In this document: piece by piece, positions 16,777 to 24,718 of the stretch | Numbering within the stretch: position 1 is the first letter of the stretch | How the letters are laid out: each line of letters starts with the position of its first letter | Assembly (NCBI GenBank): GCA_000974665.1 | Contig: BBSY01000002.1 | Span: forward strand, 1,240,001-1,304,000 | Length of the DNA: 64,000 nucleotides | Direction of reading: 5' to 3' | DNA from: an alpha proteobacterium U9-1i | GTDB lineage: Bacteria > Pseudomonadota > Alphaproteobacteria > Caulobacterales > Aquidulcibacteraceae | The notes under the pieces: generated by a model | Databases searched by the model: none | The model's input: the letters and a program-made list of their open reading frames with translations, nothing else | Told to the model about the DNA's origin: nothing | Program-made: the position numbers and the translations under genes

Positions 16777-17832
16777 TTACTTGAACAGCTTCGCCCAATT
16801 CCGCGCTTCGCGTTTCCTCCAGCCGCCGCGGTGATACGCGTCGCTCACGATCAGCGGGGCGACGCTGGTTGCTTCCGCGAACACCATCTGTTCGTGCACG
16901 GTGCTCACCTTGCCCCAGCTCGCCGCTTCTTGCAGCGTCGAGGAGGAGCAGGCGCCGTCGCGGACGTCGGCGACGGTGATCTGCACGGCGTATTTGTGCA
17001 CTTCGACATCCTCGTGGCCGAGGATTTCGGCGCAGACGACGGTGTCTTGCGCGAAATTCTTCGGCACGCCGCCGCCGACCATGAAGAGGGCGGTGGTGCC
17101 GGCGGCGAGTTTGATTTCCGTCAGCTCACGGAAGTCGCCGCCGCTGTCGATGGTCAGATACGGCTTGCCGGCTTTGCGGCGCTCGACTTGGTGCTTGACG
17201 ATGCCGAAGCCCGCCGAGCAATCGCTGAACGCCGGCACGAAGATCGGCACGCCTTTTTCGTAGGCGCGCTGGATCAGCGAATCCTTCTTCTTGGCGTTGC
17301 CGGCGGCAAGCCACTTGCCAAGCTCATAGATGAACTCGCGCGACGTGTAGGGGCGCGGCTCGAGCGCTTCGCAGATGTCGTAGATCGTGTGATCGACGTG
17401 CTGCAGTTCTTCTTCGTCGATGTAGGTATCGTAGATGCGATCGATGTAGAGCGAGCGCAGAACGTTGTCGTCCGGGATTTCCTTGGCCTGGTAGTGCTTG
17501 AAGCCGAGCGCTTCGAGGAAATCCATGTCGATGATCGAGGCGCCGGTGGCGACGATGGCGTCGGCCATGTTGTACGTCACCATATCGCGCCAGACATGCA
17601 GGCAGCCGCCCGCGCCCGTCGAGCCGGCCATGATGAGCCAGGTCGAGCACTTCTGATCTTCGAGCGCCATGTTCAGGATTTGCGCGGCGCGCGCGGTGTC
17701 GCGGCTGGTGAAGCTCATCTTGCCGTAGGCGTCGATGATCGGGCGCGCGTCGAACGTCGTGATGTCGATGTGCTCGACGACGTTGGCGAGAAGTTCGGCT
17801 TTGCGGTTCGAGTCGATTTTGGCGTCAGCCAT
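16777..17832 (-). CDS. Deoxyhypusine synthase family protein (bacterial polyamine enzyme)
   Basis: A 351-residue member of the deoxyhypusine synthase fold. The active-site lysine of the eukaryotic enzyme is matched by K308 in EAASWGKVS; STGAGGCLHVWRD, FSDCSAGFG and FMVGGGVPKNF form the NAD-binding region. Bacteria lack eIF5A, so such enzymes are taken to transfer aminobutyl or guanidinobutyl groups between small polyamines (homospermidine-type or guanidino-polyamine products); the exact substrate cannot be read here. ATG 17832 has AGGAG eight bases upstream. A type III ornithine/lysine decarboxylase lies 1.6 kb away, supporting a polyamine role. Confidence 0.88.
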   Translation of the reverse strand: MADAKIDSNRKAELLANVVEHIDITTFDARPIIDAYGKMSFTSRDTARAAQILNMALEDQKCSTWLIMAGSTGAGGCLHVWRDMVTYNMADAIVATGASIIDMDFLEALGFKHYQAKEIPDDNVLRSLYIDRIYDTYIDEEELQHVDHTIYDICEALEPRPYTSREFIYELGKWLAAGNAKKKDSLIQRAYEKGVPIFVPAFSDCSAGFGIVKHQVERRKAGKPYLTIDSGGDFRELTEIKLAAGTTALFMVGGGVPKNFAQDTVVCAEILGHEDVEVHKYAVQITVADVRDGACSSSTLQEAASWGKVSTVHEQMVFAEATSVAPLIVSDAYHRGGWRKREARNWAKLFK

Positions 17833-18042
17833 GGAGAGAGCTCCTATGGGCGGCGTCGTGAGACCATGAGCGGTCAACCGCGCGGACGCTCCGCCGACAC
17901 GCGATCGCCGCTGCAAATAGGGCAATGCGCCGGGAATGCAAGTCATTTACGGCGCGCTTGCCGGCACGGGCGGCGGCGCGGCGCTGGCGGGCGCGCGGCG
18001 CAGTCCTTAAGGTGCGTTCGGTCAGCTGAACGGGAGGAAGGT

Positions 18043-18624
18043 ATGCGCTTGTTCTTGGTCGGGGCCGCGCTCGCGCTCGCGGCGTGCAATCCCTCCGCAC
18101 AACCGGGCGCGGAAGCGCCAGTAGCGGAAGTCGCCAACGTCAGCGGCCCGAACAACTGCCCGGCGACCGCGTCCACGCAATGGCGCGCCGGCGGTCAAAC
18201 GATCACCATCGACGCGTCCGCGCAGGGCGCCGATTGCGCCAGCGCGCAAGCGTCGCTCGTGTTCCGCGGCGCCAATGGCGCGGAACTTTATGCCGAGACG
18301 TTCGAGGTGAGCCAAGTGATGGTGCTCGCCGCGCCAGACTCGGTCGACGATTTGCAGCGACGCTTGAATGAGTGGATCAGCCCGCCGGGTGCGGCGCGTG
18401 ACAGCACCGACGATCTGCCGGTGTGGGAGGCGAACGCGCAATCGCCGGTGTCGGGCGAGTTTCCGTTCTACCCGGAAGAAGGTTTGGACCGCGCGGCCTA
18501 CACGGCGCTGCGCGCCGCCGACGCGCCAATGTTCTGCTTTGTGCAGGGCATGGAGAGCGAAGCGTGCCTGACAGTGCAAGGCGGAAGCTTGCGCAAAGTC
18601 GGCGTGCAGACGTTTCCAGGCTAA
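18043..18624 (+). CDS. Hypothetical lipoprotein
   Basis: A 193-residue protein of unknown family. The N-terminus MRLFLVGAALALAAC is a lipoprotein signal with lipobox ALAAC (Cys15), so it is membrane-anchored. The rest is alanine-rich with four further cysteines (around residues 39, 65, 166 and 175) that could form disulfides. GGGAGG lies five bases before the ATG. Eleven bases separate it from the SDR gene, so they are likely cotranscribed. Confidence 0.75.
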   Translation: MRLFLVGAALALAACNPSAQPGAEAPVAEVANVSGPNNCPATASTQWRAGGQTITIDASAQGADCASAQASLVFRGANGAELYAETFEVSQVMVLAAPDSVDDLQRRLNEWISPPGAARDSTDDLPVWEANAQSPVSGEFPFYPEEGLDRAAYTALRAADAPMFCFVQGMESEACLTVQGGSLRKVGVQTFPG

Positions 18625-18635
18625 AGGAGGATCAC

Positions 18636-19409
18636 ATGGGCGATCTCGCGGGGCGCGTGGCGCTGGTGACGGGCGGCGCGCGCGGGCTTGGGGCGGCGGC
18701 GGCGAAAGCGCTCGCGGCTGAAGGCGCGAAGGTCGTCGTGAGCGATGTGAGCGACGGCAGCGAGATCGCGGCCATTATTGGCGGCGCGTATGTGAAGCAT
18801 GACGTGACCAGCGAGGATGATTGGATCGCCGCGGTCGCGTTTGCCAAGGATCGCTTCGGCGGGCTCGACATCCTCGTCAACAACGCCGGCATCTTCTGGC
18901 TGAAGCCGATGGAAATGGAGACGCTGGAGAGTTTCCGGCGCATGCAGCAAGTGAACGTCGAAGGCGTGTTTCTTGGGCTGAAGCACGCGATCCCCGCGAT
19001 CGCCGAACGTGCGCAACAGTGGGAAGGCGGCGGCGCCGTCATCAATCTCTCGTCGGTCGCCGGGCTCGTTGGTGCGCCGAATTTGATCGCCTACAATGCC
19101 TCGAAGGGCGCGGTGCGTCTGATGACCAAAGCGGCTGCGATGGAATCCGCGCCACTCAAGGTGCGCGTCAATTCGATCCATCCCGGCATCATCGATACGC
19201 CGATGATGGCCGGCGCGGCGGCGGCCATCGAGAAGGCGACGGGCCAAGGCGCCAACGTCACTCGCACGCGGTTCGCCGAGCGCCACCCGCTTGGCCGCAT
19301 GGGCCGCGACGTTGATATCGCCAACGCCGTCGTGTTCCTCGCTTCCGACAAAGCGGCGTTCATGACCGGCAGTGAACTTGTCGTCGATGGCGGCATGACG
19401 GCGATGTGA
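18636..19409 (+). CDS. Short-chain dehydrogenase/reductase
   Basis: A 257-residue classical SDR. TGGARGLGAAAA is the NAD(P)-binding glycine motif, LVNNAGIF the NNAG motif, and INLSSVAG with YNASKGAV gives the Ser-Tyr-Lys triad. HPGIIDTPM and the C-terminal LVVDGGMTAM are typical of the hydroxysteroid / cyclic alcohol dehydrogenase branch. AAAGGAGG lies six bases before ATG 18636. The substrate is unknown. Confidence 0.93.
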   Translation: MGDLAGRVALVTGGARGLGAAAAKALAAEGAKVVVSDVSDGSEIAAIIGGAYVKHDVTSEDDWIAAVAFAKDRFGGLDILVNNAGIFWLKPMEMETLESFRRMQQVNVEGVFLGLKHAIPAIAERAQQWEGGGAVINLSSVAGLVGAPNLIAYNASKGAVRLMTKAAAMESAPLKVRVNSIHPGIIDTPMMAGAAAAIEKATGQGANVTRTRFAERHPLGRMGRDVDIANAVVFLASDKAAFMTGSELVVDGGMTAM

Positions 19410-19419
19410 GCGCAAACGT

Positions 19420-19447
19420 AACGGGGCCCGCTTGCGCGAGCCCCGTT
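19420..19447. terminator. Bidirectional terminator between the SDR and decarboxylase genes
   Basis: AACGGGGC / GCCCCGTT inverted repeat between the convergent stops at 19409 and 19471. T-rich sequence follows on the plus side (GATTTGGGTTTT); on the minus side the tail is weaker. Confidence 0.7.
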
Positions 19448-19470
19448 CGATTTGGGTTTTGGCGGTGAGC

Positions 19471-20679
19471 TTAAGCCTGCGTCGGCTTCCGCGCGCGGGT
19501 GCGCTTCGGCTTGGCCTGCGCGGCTGGTGCTTGGCCGTACATGCTTGGCCACGGCGCGTCGGCGGAGGTCACCGTTACGGTTTCGCCAAAGCCGTTGAAG
19601 CGTGTGCCCATCGCCGTGCCGTACGCGCCGAGCGAGCCGATCTCGATCAGATCGCCTTCTCGGATATCGGCCGGCAGCATGAAGGGGCCCGCAGCCGCAT
19701 CCATCGAATCGCAGGTTGGGCCGTAAAGGCGGAACGGCGCGAGCTTGGCGCGGCTGGGCTCGGTGCGCAGCAGTTTCGCTGGGAACGACCAATTGAGGTG
19801 CGTCGCGTCAAACAGCGTGCCGAAGGCGCCGTCGTTGAGGTAAAGCGCATCGCCCTTGCGCAGCTCCACGCGCGTAACGGTGGAGCCCGCTTCCGCGACG
19901 AGCGCACGGCCGGGCTCGGCCCAGAGCTTGGCGTTCTGGGCGACGAACATTTCCTCAAAGCCCGCCTTGATCGCATCGACGTACTCGATCATCGCCGGCG
20001 GGCTCATGCCCGGATAGATCGCGGGGAAGCCGCCGCCGACATCGACGATGTCCGCCAGCACGCCGGCTTTCACGATGGCGCGGTTGCAGACATCCATCGC
20101 CGCCCGGAACGCGTCAGGACGCATGCACTGGCTGCCGACATGGAACGAGACGCCCAACATTTCCTCGCTGACGCCGCGCGCTTTGCGCAGCAGCGCCGGC
20201 GCTTCTTCGGCGGTGACGCCGAATTTGCGCGTAAGCGGGTAGGCGGCGCCGTCGCCGGACACGGCGAAGCGCACCATCAGGGTGAGATCCTTGGCGTTGT
20301 TGGTCTCGGCCAAAATCTTCTCAAGCTCGTCCTCGCTGTCGAGCGCGAACGTCTTGACGCCAAAATCGTGAAAGGCGCGGGCGATGGCGCGTCGGCTTTT
20401 CACCGGGTGCATGAAGGCGATCTGCGCTTTGGGAAAGCGCGTCGCGATCAACTCGGCTTCGGCTTCCGAGGCGACGTCGAAATTCTTGATGCCATTCTGC
20501 CAGAGTGCATTCAGCACCCACGGGCTCGGGTTCGCCTTGACGGCGTAGAACGTCTCGCCCGGAAAATTGTCGCGGAACCATTGCGCCGCCACAGCGACGC
20601 GATGCGGACGCGCGATCGCCACGGGCCCATCGGGCGCGGCGCCAGAGACGAGTTCGAGAGGCGAGAGGACTTGGTCCAC
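19471..20679 (-). CDS. Type III PLP-dependent ornithine/lysine decarboxylase
   Basis: A 402-residue alanine-racemase-fold decarboxylase producing putrescine and/or cadaverine. PLP lysine K48 lies in FYAVKANP; HVGSQ (180-184), VGGGFP and EPGRALV bind the cofactor phosphate; C323-D324 in GPTCDSMD are the catalytic pair from the partner subunit. Length is typical for bacterial type III ODC; the C-terminal basic tail KPKRTRARKP is extra. The ~215-base region upstream folds into a duplicated structured leader. Together with the deoxyhypusine-synthase-like gene it points to polyamine synthesis. Confidence 0.93.
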   Translation of the reverse strand: MDQVLSPLELVSGAAPDGPVAIARPHRVAVAAQWFRDNFPGETFYAVKANPSPWVLNALWQNGIKNFDVASEAEAELIATRFPKAQIAFMHPVKSRRAIARAFHDFGVKTFALDSEDELEKILAETNNAKDLTLMVRFAVSGDGAAYPLTRKFGVTAEEAPALLRKARGVSEEMLGVSFHVGSQCMRPDAFRAAMDVCNRAIVKAGVLADIVDVGGGFPAIYPGMSPPAMIEYVDAIKAGFEEMFVAQNAKLWAEPGRALVAEAGSTVTRVELRKGDALYLNDGAFGTLFDATHLNWSFPAKLLRTEPSRAKLAPFRLYGPTCDSMDAAAGPFMLPADIREGDLIEIGSLGAYGTAMGTRFNGFGETVTVTSADAPWPSMYGQAPAAQAKPKRTRARKPTQA

Positions 20680-20743
20680 CGGCGTACTCCCAATATGACC
20701 GCAGCGCCCCGCTTCGGAAGCTTCTGCGAGTTAAACCCAGGCC

Positions 20744-20892
20744 GGCGTTAGTCGGACATGCATTAATGTCAGGTCCGCCCTTGGGAGCTTGCGCCGGAGG
20801 ATCGCCAGAGAGCTTCCTGCTCTCCGTTTTCCGCGATCCCCCAGGTGGCCTGGGCCGAGGGGGCGTTAGTGGACGCTGTTTCCAGGTCCGCC
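20744..20892 (-). ncRNA. Structured leader of the ornithine decarboxylase gene, candidate speF-type RNA
   Basis: Read on the minus strand, the element GGCGGACCTG ... GTCC(G)ACTAACGCC occurs twice (complement of 20862-20892 and of 20744-20779). In each, GGCG pairs with CGCC and GGAC with GTCC around a conserved ACTAA. Between them lie a CCCAGG/CCTGGG hairpin and a long arm closing GGGGGATCG with CGATCCTCC over GAGAGC/GCTCTC. It ends 65 bases before the decarboxylase ATG. Alphaproteobacterial ODC genes are known to carry the conserved speF RNA motif; the family assignment is inferred from position, the structure is seen. Confidence 0.6.
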
Positions 20893-20996
20893 GGTAACGC
20901 GCTGCATATGGTGAAAGGCTCGCCGTTGTAAAGAGTTATTCGTGGTTAATTACGGCTGCGAAGCGAACTGACGCAGCTGTGTGTTGCACGCGCGCG

Positions 20997-21014
20997 CCGT
21001 CACAGAACTGACGC
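20997..21014 (+). promoter_or_regulatory. Weak Pho-box-like direct repeat upstream of the porin
   Basis: CCGTCAC at 20997 and CTGACGC at 21008 are spaced 11 bases apart like Pho-box half sites (consensus CTGTCAT). Match is partial (about 5 of 7 each). The porin starts 125 bases downstream. Confidence 0.3.
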
Positions 21015-21139
21015 GCCACGTTCGCGTTCGCTTCATTGAAGCTTCAATCAGCTGTCGCCGCCCGCCTCTAACCCCCGCGCCATCCGGGGCGGCGTTAATG
21101 AGTCGTTGATCCCCGGGCTCGGTTCACACGGGGGTTCCA

Positions 21140-22516
21140 ATGTTCTGGAAGAAGAAGACGATCACGACGGCCGCACTCGCCGCCTTGGCGACAGCGGCTG
21201 GCGTCGGCGTAAGCAGCGATGTGTTCGCACAAGCCACCATCAACTCGCCCGTCAGCGGCGCGCCTGAAATCCGCGAAGGCCAGCAGCGCTTCAAGATGCG
21301 CGGGCGCTTCCAGTACGACATTCTGTCCAGCGACTTCGACGTCGGCACGGACGACGGCACGCGCTCCTACGTACGGCGCGCGTTCCTTGGTGCGCAGGGC
21401 CGGTTTTCGGATCGGTGGCGCTACAAGATCGACTTCGTGCTGAGCCCGGGCGCCAACGACGTGGCATCGGCCACGACGGCTCTGCTTTGCCAAAGCAACG
21501 CGACGCAGGTCGTCGTGCAGCGCACGGCGTGCGTCGCCGGCGAAACCAACCGCGGCACTGTGGTGACCGCCCAAGGCGCTGGCGGTGGCGACGATGTGGG
21601 CGTCGATGACGCCTACCTCGAATACGCGGGCGACTTCTTCTCGTTTGTCGTGGGCGAACACAACATCACAGCCCCGCTCGAAGATCGCACCTCGTCTCTC
21701 GACACGCCGTTCAACGAGCGTTCGAGCTACATCAATGCGTTCGGCTATGGCCGTGCGGCCGGCGTTGGCTTCCTGACGACGGGCGCCAACTGGATGGCTG
21801 CCGTCGCCGTTCAGGGCGATTCGCTCAACAACCAGGACTCGGGTTTCACCGCCGACGAGCAAATGAGCTATAGCGGCCGCTTCACCTGGGCGCCGATCTT
21901 CGAGGCGTCGCCGGATGGCTACACGCTCGTCCACCTCGGCGTTTCGGGTCGTTACCGCTACATCGGCGACGATTCCGGCATTCGCTACCGCAGTCGCCCA
22001 TTGCTCGGTCGCGGCGCGCGTCCGCTCGATGTTGGTTCGGGCGCCACGGTGCTCGGCGAGCAAGACACCACCTGGGGTCTTGAAGCGGCGCTCCAATACA
22101 ATTCGTTCGGCGCGACGATCGAGCACGGCATCCTCGACGGCGAAACCGCCGGCGCTGGCCCTGCTGATTACGGCTTCCACTCCACCTACGTTGACCTTTT
22201 CTGGTCGCCGACCGGCGAAGCGCGCGTCTATCGCGGCAACCAAGGCTCTTTCGGCCCGGTCATTCCGCGCCGCTCGATCGTCGATGGCGGTATCGGCCAC
22301 ATCATGATCGGCGCCCGCTACGAAACGTTGGAGCTGAATGGCCTCGGAACCGGCGCGAGCCGTGGCGATCAGACCAGCTATGCCGTCGGTGTGGACTGGA
22401 TCCCGATCGACCACGTCCGCTTCAAGCTCAACTACGCCCAAAGCGAGTTCGATCTCTTCTCGGCGCCGGACGAAGAAGCGCAAGTCATCTCCTTCCGCAC
22501 CCAGTTCGACTTCTAA
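21140..22516 (+). CDS. Phosphate-selective porin O/P-type outer-membrane protein
   Basis: A 458-residue beta-barrel porin. A signal peptide (about 30 residues ending SSDVFAQ) precedes FKMRGRFQYDILSSDFD, FLGAQGRFSDRWRYKIDFV and a C-terminal FRTQFDF strand ending in aromatic Phe, the outer-membrane sorting signal. Family members allow phosphate or polyphosphate across the outer membrane. Its position directly before pstS, pstC and pstA supports a phosphate role. A cysteine pair loop (CQSNATQ...TAC) near residues 117-132 may be disulfide-bonded. It is followed by a strong terminator, so it is its own transcript. Confidence 0.88.
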   Translation: MFWKKKTITTAALAALATAAGVGVSSDVFAQATINSPVSGAPEIREGQQRFKMRGRFQYDILSSDFDVGTDDGTRSYVRRAFLGAQGRFSDRWRYKIDFVLSPGANDVASATTALLCQSNATQVVVQRTACVAGETNRGTVVTAQGAGGGDDVGVDDAYLEYAGDFFSFVVGEHNITAPLEDRTSSLDTPFNERSSYINAFGYGRAAGVGFLTTGANWMAAVAVQGDSLNNQDSGFTADEQMSYSGRFTWAPIFEASPDGYTLVHLGVSGRYRYIGDDSGIRYRSRPLLGRGARPLDVGSGATVLGEQDTTWGLEAALQYNSFGATIEHGILDGETAGAGPADYGFHSTYVDLFWSPTGEARVYRGNQGSFGPVIPRRSIVDGGIGHIMIGARYETLELNGLGTGASRGDQTSYAVGVDWIPIDHVRFKLNYAQSEFDLFSAPDEEAQVISFRTQFDF

Positions 22517-22532
22517 CCCCCGACCCCGCACT

Positions 22533-22571
22533 GGCGGAGGGGCGGTCACGCGCCGCCTCTCCGCCGATTTT
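22533..22571 (+). terminator. Rho-independent terminator after the porin
   Basis: 13-base stem GGCGGAGGGGCGG / CCGCCTCTCCGCC with one mismatch, loop TCACGCG, followed by GATTTT. Confidence 0.85.
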
Positions 22572-22589
22572 CAAGCTATGCGGCTGCGT

Positions 22590-22618
22590 CTGTCATCGAA
22601 TTGTCACGCAAGTGTCAC
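22590..22618 (+). promoter_or_regulatory. Triple Pho box upstream of pstS
   Basis: Three heptamers CTGTCAT (22590), TTGTCAC (22601) and GTGTCAC (22612) at an exact 11-base period. PhoB binds tandem CTGTCAT-like repeats with 4-base spacers, so pstS should be induced by phosphate starvation. The pstS ATG is 55 bases downstream. Confidence 0.85.
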
Positions 22619-22672
22619 CGACGCGAGACGCGGATCACCTAGACGCCAATCCATCCCACCAGGGAGCATCCC

Positions 22673-23689
22673 ATGCAGATCAGTTTCCGTAGTTTGAGCC
22701 TCGCCGCGGCCGCCGCCGTGCTTGCGTTCTCCACACCGGCCGCCGCCCAAGGCGCCGGAGCGCCTTTCACCATTCAAATCGACGGCTCTTCCACCGTGTT
22801 CCCGCTTTCCGAAGCTGTGGCCGAAGGCTTTCAGCAGCAGACGCAGGGCCGCGTGCGCGTCACCGTCGGTGAGAGCGGCACGGGCGGGGGCTTCCGCAAA
22901 TTCTGCCGCGGCGAGATCCACATAGCCGGTGCGTCGCGCCCGATCCGCACCAGCGAAATGGCTTCTTGCGCAGCGGCAGGCGTCCAGTACGTCGAGATCC
23001 CCGTAGCGTTTGACGGCCTCACCGTTGTCGTCCATCCGTCCAATCCGGTCCGTTCGCTGACGGTCGCGCAGCTGCGCCGCATCTGGAACACAGGCTCGAG
23101 CGTTTCGAACTTCAATCAAGTCGATCCGTCCTTCCCGAACCTGCAAATGCAATTGTTCGGGCCAGGCACCGCGTCCGGTACGTTCGACTATTTCACCGAA
23201 GCCGTGAACGGCACCGCGCGCGCGTCGCGCACCGACTACACGCCGTCGGAAGATGACAACGTGCTGGTGCAGGGCGTCGCCACCAATCCGGGCGGCATGG
23301 CTTACTTTGGCTTGGCTTATTACGAAGAGAATCGCTCGCGCCTGCGCGCGCTCAGCATCGACAATGGCAATGGCCCGGTTGAGCCGTCGGTCGCCAATGT
23401 CGTCAACGGCACTTACGCGCCGCTTTCGCGACCGATCTTCATTTATGTGAGCGCGGCCGCTCTTCGGCGTCCTCAAGTTGCGCAGTTCACGCAATACTAC
23501 GTGAACAACGCCGGCACGCTCGCCACGCGCGTCGGCTATGTGCCGTTGCCGGCCGCCGCCTATCAAACCTACGGTCAGCGCGCCCAGAGCCGCCAAGTGG
23601 GTACGGCGTTCGGCGGTCGTCAGGCCATCGGCATCACCATCGAGCAATTGCTCGCGCGCCGCTTGGTTCAGACCGCGACGTCCGATTAA
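22673..23689 (+). CDS. pstS: Phosphate ABC transporter substrate-binding protein PstS
   Basis: A 338-residue periplasmic phosphate-binding protein. Signal peptide MQISFRSLSLAAAAAVLAFSTPAAAQ; the mature start IDGSSTVFPLSEAVAEGFQ and GESGTGGGFRKFCRGEI hold the phosphate-coordinating Ser/Thr/Gly residues of the PstS-2 branch; PSEDDNVLVQGVA and GMAYFGLAYYEEN are also typical. It precedes pstC with a hairpin between, and is preceded by a triple Pho box. Confidence 0.95.
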   Translation: MQISFRSLSLAAAAAVLAFSTPAAAQGAGAPFTIQIDGSSTVFPLSEAVAEGFQQQTQGRVRVTVGESGTGGGFRKFCRGEIHIAGASRPIRTSEMASCAAAGVQYVEIPVAFDGLTVVVHPSNPVRSLTVAQLRRIWNTGSSVSNFNQVDPSFPNLQMQLFGPGTASGTFDYFTEAVNGTARASRTDYTPSEDDNVLVQGVATNPGGMAYFGLAYYEENRSRLRALSIDNGNGPVEPSVANVVNGTYAPLSRPIFIYVSAAALRRPQVAQFTQYYVNNAGTLATRVGYVPLPAAAYQTYGQRAQSRQVGTAFGGRQAIGITIEQLLARRLVQTATSD

Positions 23690-23703
23690 GCAGACCTGGA
23701 ACC

Positions 23704-23730
23704 CGCCGGCGGGCCTCACACCCGCCGGCG
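23704..23730 (+). terminator. Intercistronic hairpin between pstS and pstC (attenuator-like)
   Basis: Perfect 10-base stem CGCCGGCGGG / CCCGCCGGCG with loop CCTCACA and a weak CTTCCTCTT tail. Partial termination or 3'-end protection here would give more PstS than permease, as is usual for substrate-binding proteins. Confidence 0.65.
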
Positions 23731-23746
23731 CTTCCTCTTATAATCG

Positions 23747-24718
23747 GTGAAAGAATCGGGCGCCCTCTGGGCGCCTTTTGGCCAGAAGGCGGCGGGGGCT
23801 TCAGTGGAACGTGACTTCACCAAGAAGAAGCTGCGGCCCTTCGAGCAGCTCATGGAGGGCTTGCTCTTCATCGCCGCCGCGCTCGCCATCGCCATCGTCG
23901 GCGGTATTCTCTACGTCGTTATTTCAGAGGCGGCGAAATTCTTCATCCAAGTTTCGCCGCTTGAGTTCGTCACCAGCACGCAATGGACGCCGCTGTTTGA
24001 CGACCCAAGCTACGGCATCGCCCCGCTGCTCACCGGCACCTTTATGTCCACACTTGTGGCGCTTTCGGTCGCGGTGCCGCTGGGCCTGCTCGTGGCTGTG
24101 TATCTTTCCGAGTTCGCTGGCCCCCGTGCGCGCGAGACCATCAAGCCGACGCTCGAATTGCTCGCCGGCGTGCCGACCGTTGTTTACGGCTATTTCGCGC
24201 TGCTGTTCGTGACGCCGCTGCTGCAAGGCTTCTTTCGCTCGGCGTTTGGCTTTGAGCTGCCGGGCTTCAACCTTCTCTCCGCCGGCATCGTGATGGGCTT
24301 GATGATCATTCCCTACATCGCGTCGCTCTCGGAGGACGCGATGCGCGCGGTGCCGCGTTCGATGCGCGAAGGTTCGTTCGCCATGGGCGCGACGCGGCTT
24401 GAGACGGCATTTCGCGTTGTGTTTCCTGCCGCCGTCTCCGGCATCGTTGGCGCGGTGATCCTCGGCATGTCGCGCGCCGTAGGGGAGACGATGATCGTCG
24501 TCGTCGCTGGCGGGCAATTGCCGCAGATTGTCACTTCGCCAACCGACCAAGGCGCCACCGTCACAGCCTTCATCGCGCAGGTGGCGCTTGGGGACATCCC
24601 GTTCGGCACGCTTGAGTATCAATCGATCTTCGCGGCCGGCTTGGCGTTGTTGCTGCTGACGCTCGTGTTCAACTTCATCGCCTTTGCGCTGCAGCGCCGC
24701 TTCCGGGAGGTTTATTGA
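23747..24718 (+). CDS. pstC: Phosphate ABC transporter permease PstC
   Basis: A 323-residue inner-membrane permease with six helices. LEFVTSTQWTPLFDDPSYGIAPLLTGTFMSTLVAL is characteristic of PstC, as are the EAA loop RSMREGSFAMGATRLETAFRVV and GMSRAVGETMIVVVAGG, which contain the ATPase-coupling segment. The start is uncertain: GTG 23747 gives a leader of about 30 residues, GTG 23804 (VERDFTKKKLRPFEQ) is an alternative closer to the first helix. The stop overlaps the pstA start (TGATG). Confidence 0.92.
   Translation: MKESGALWAPFGQKAAGASVERDFTKKKLRPFEQLMEGLLFIAAALAIAIVGGILYVVISEAAKFFIQVSPLEFVTSTQWTPLFDDPSYGIAPLLTGTFMSTLVALSVAVPLGLLVAVYLSEFAGPRARETIKPTLELLAGVPTVVYGYFALLFVTPLLQGFFRSAFGFELPGFNLLSAGIVMGLMIIPYIASLSEDAMRAVPRSMREGSFAMGATRLETAFRVVFPAAVSGIVGAVILGMSRAVGETMIVVVAGGQLPQIVTSPTDQGATVTAFIAQVALGDIPFGTLEYQSIFAAGLALLLLTLVFNFIAFALQRRFREVY

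Noticed and set aside
16831-18042. Upstream in-frame extension of the lipoprotein gene
   Set aside because: Antisense to the deoxyhypusine-synthase gene; ATG 18043 has a strong Shine-Dalgarno and starts a lipoprotein signal.
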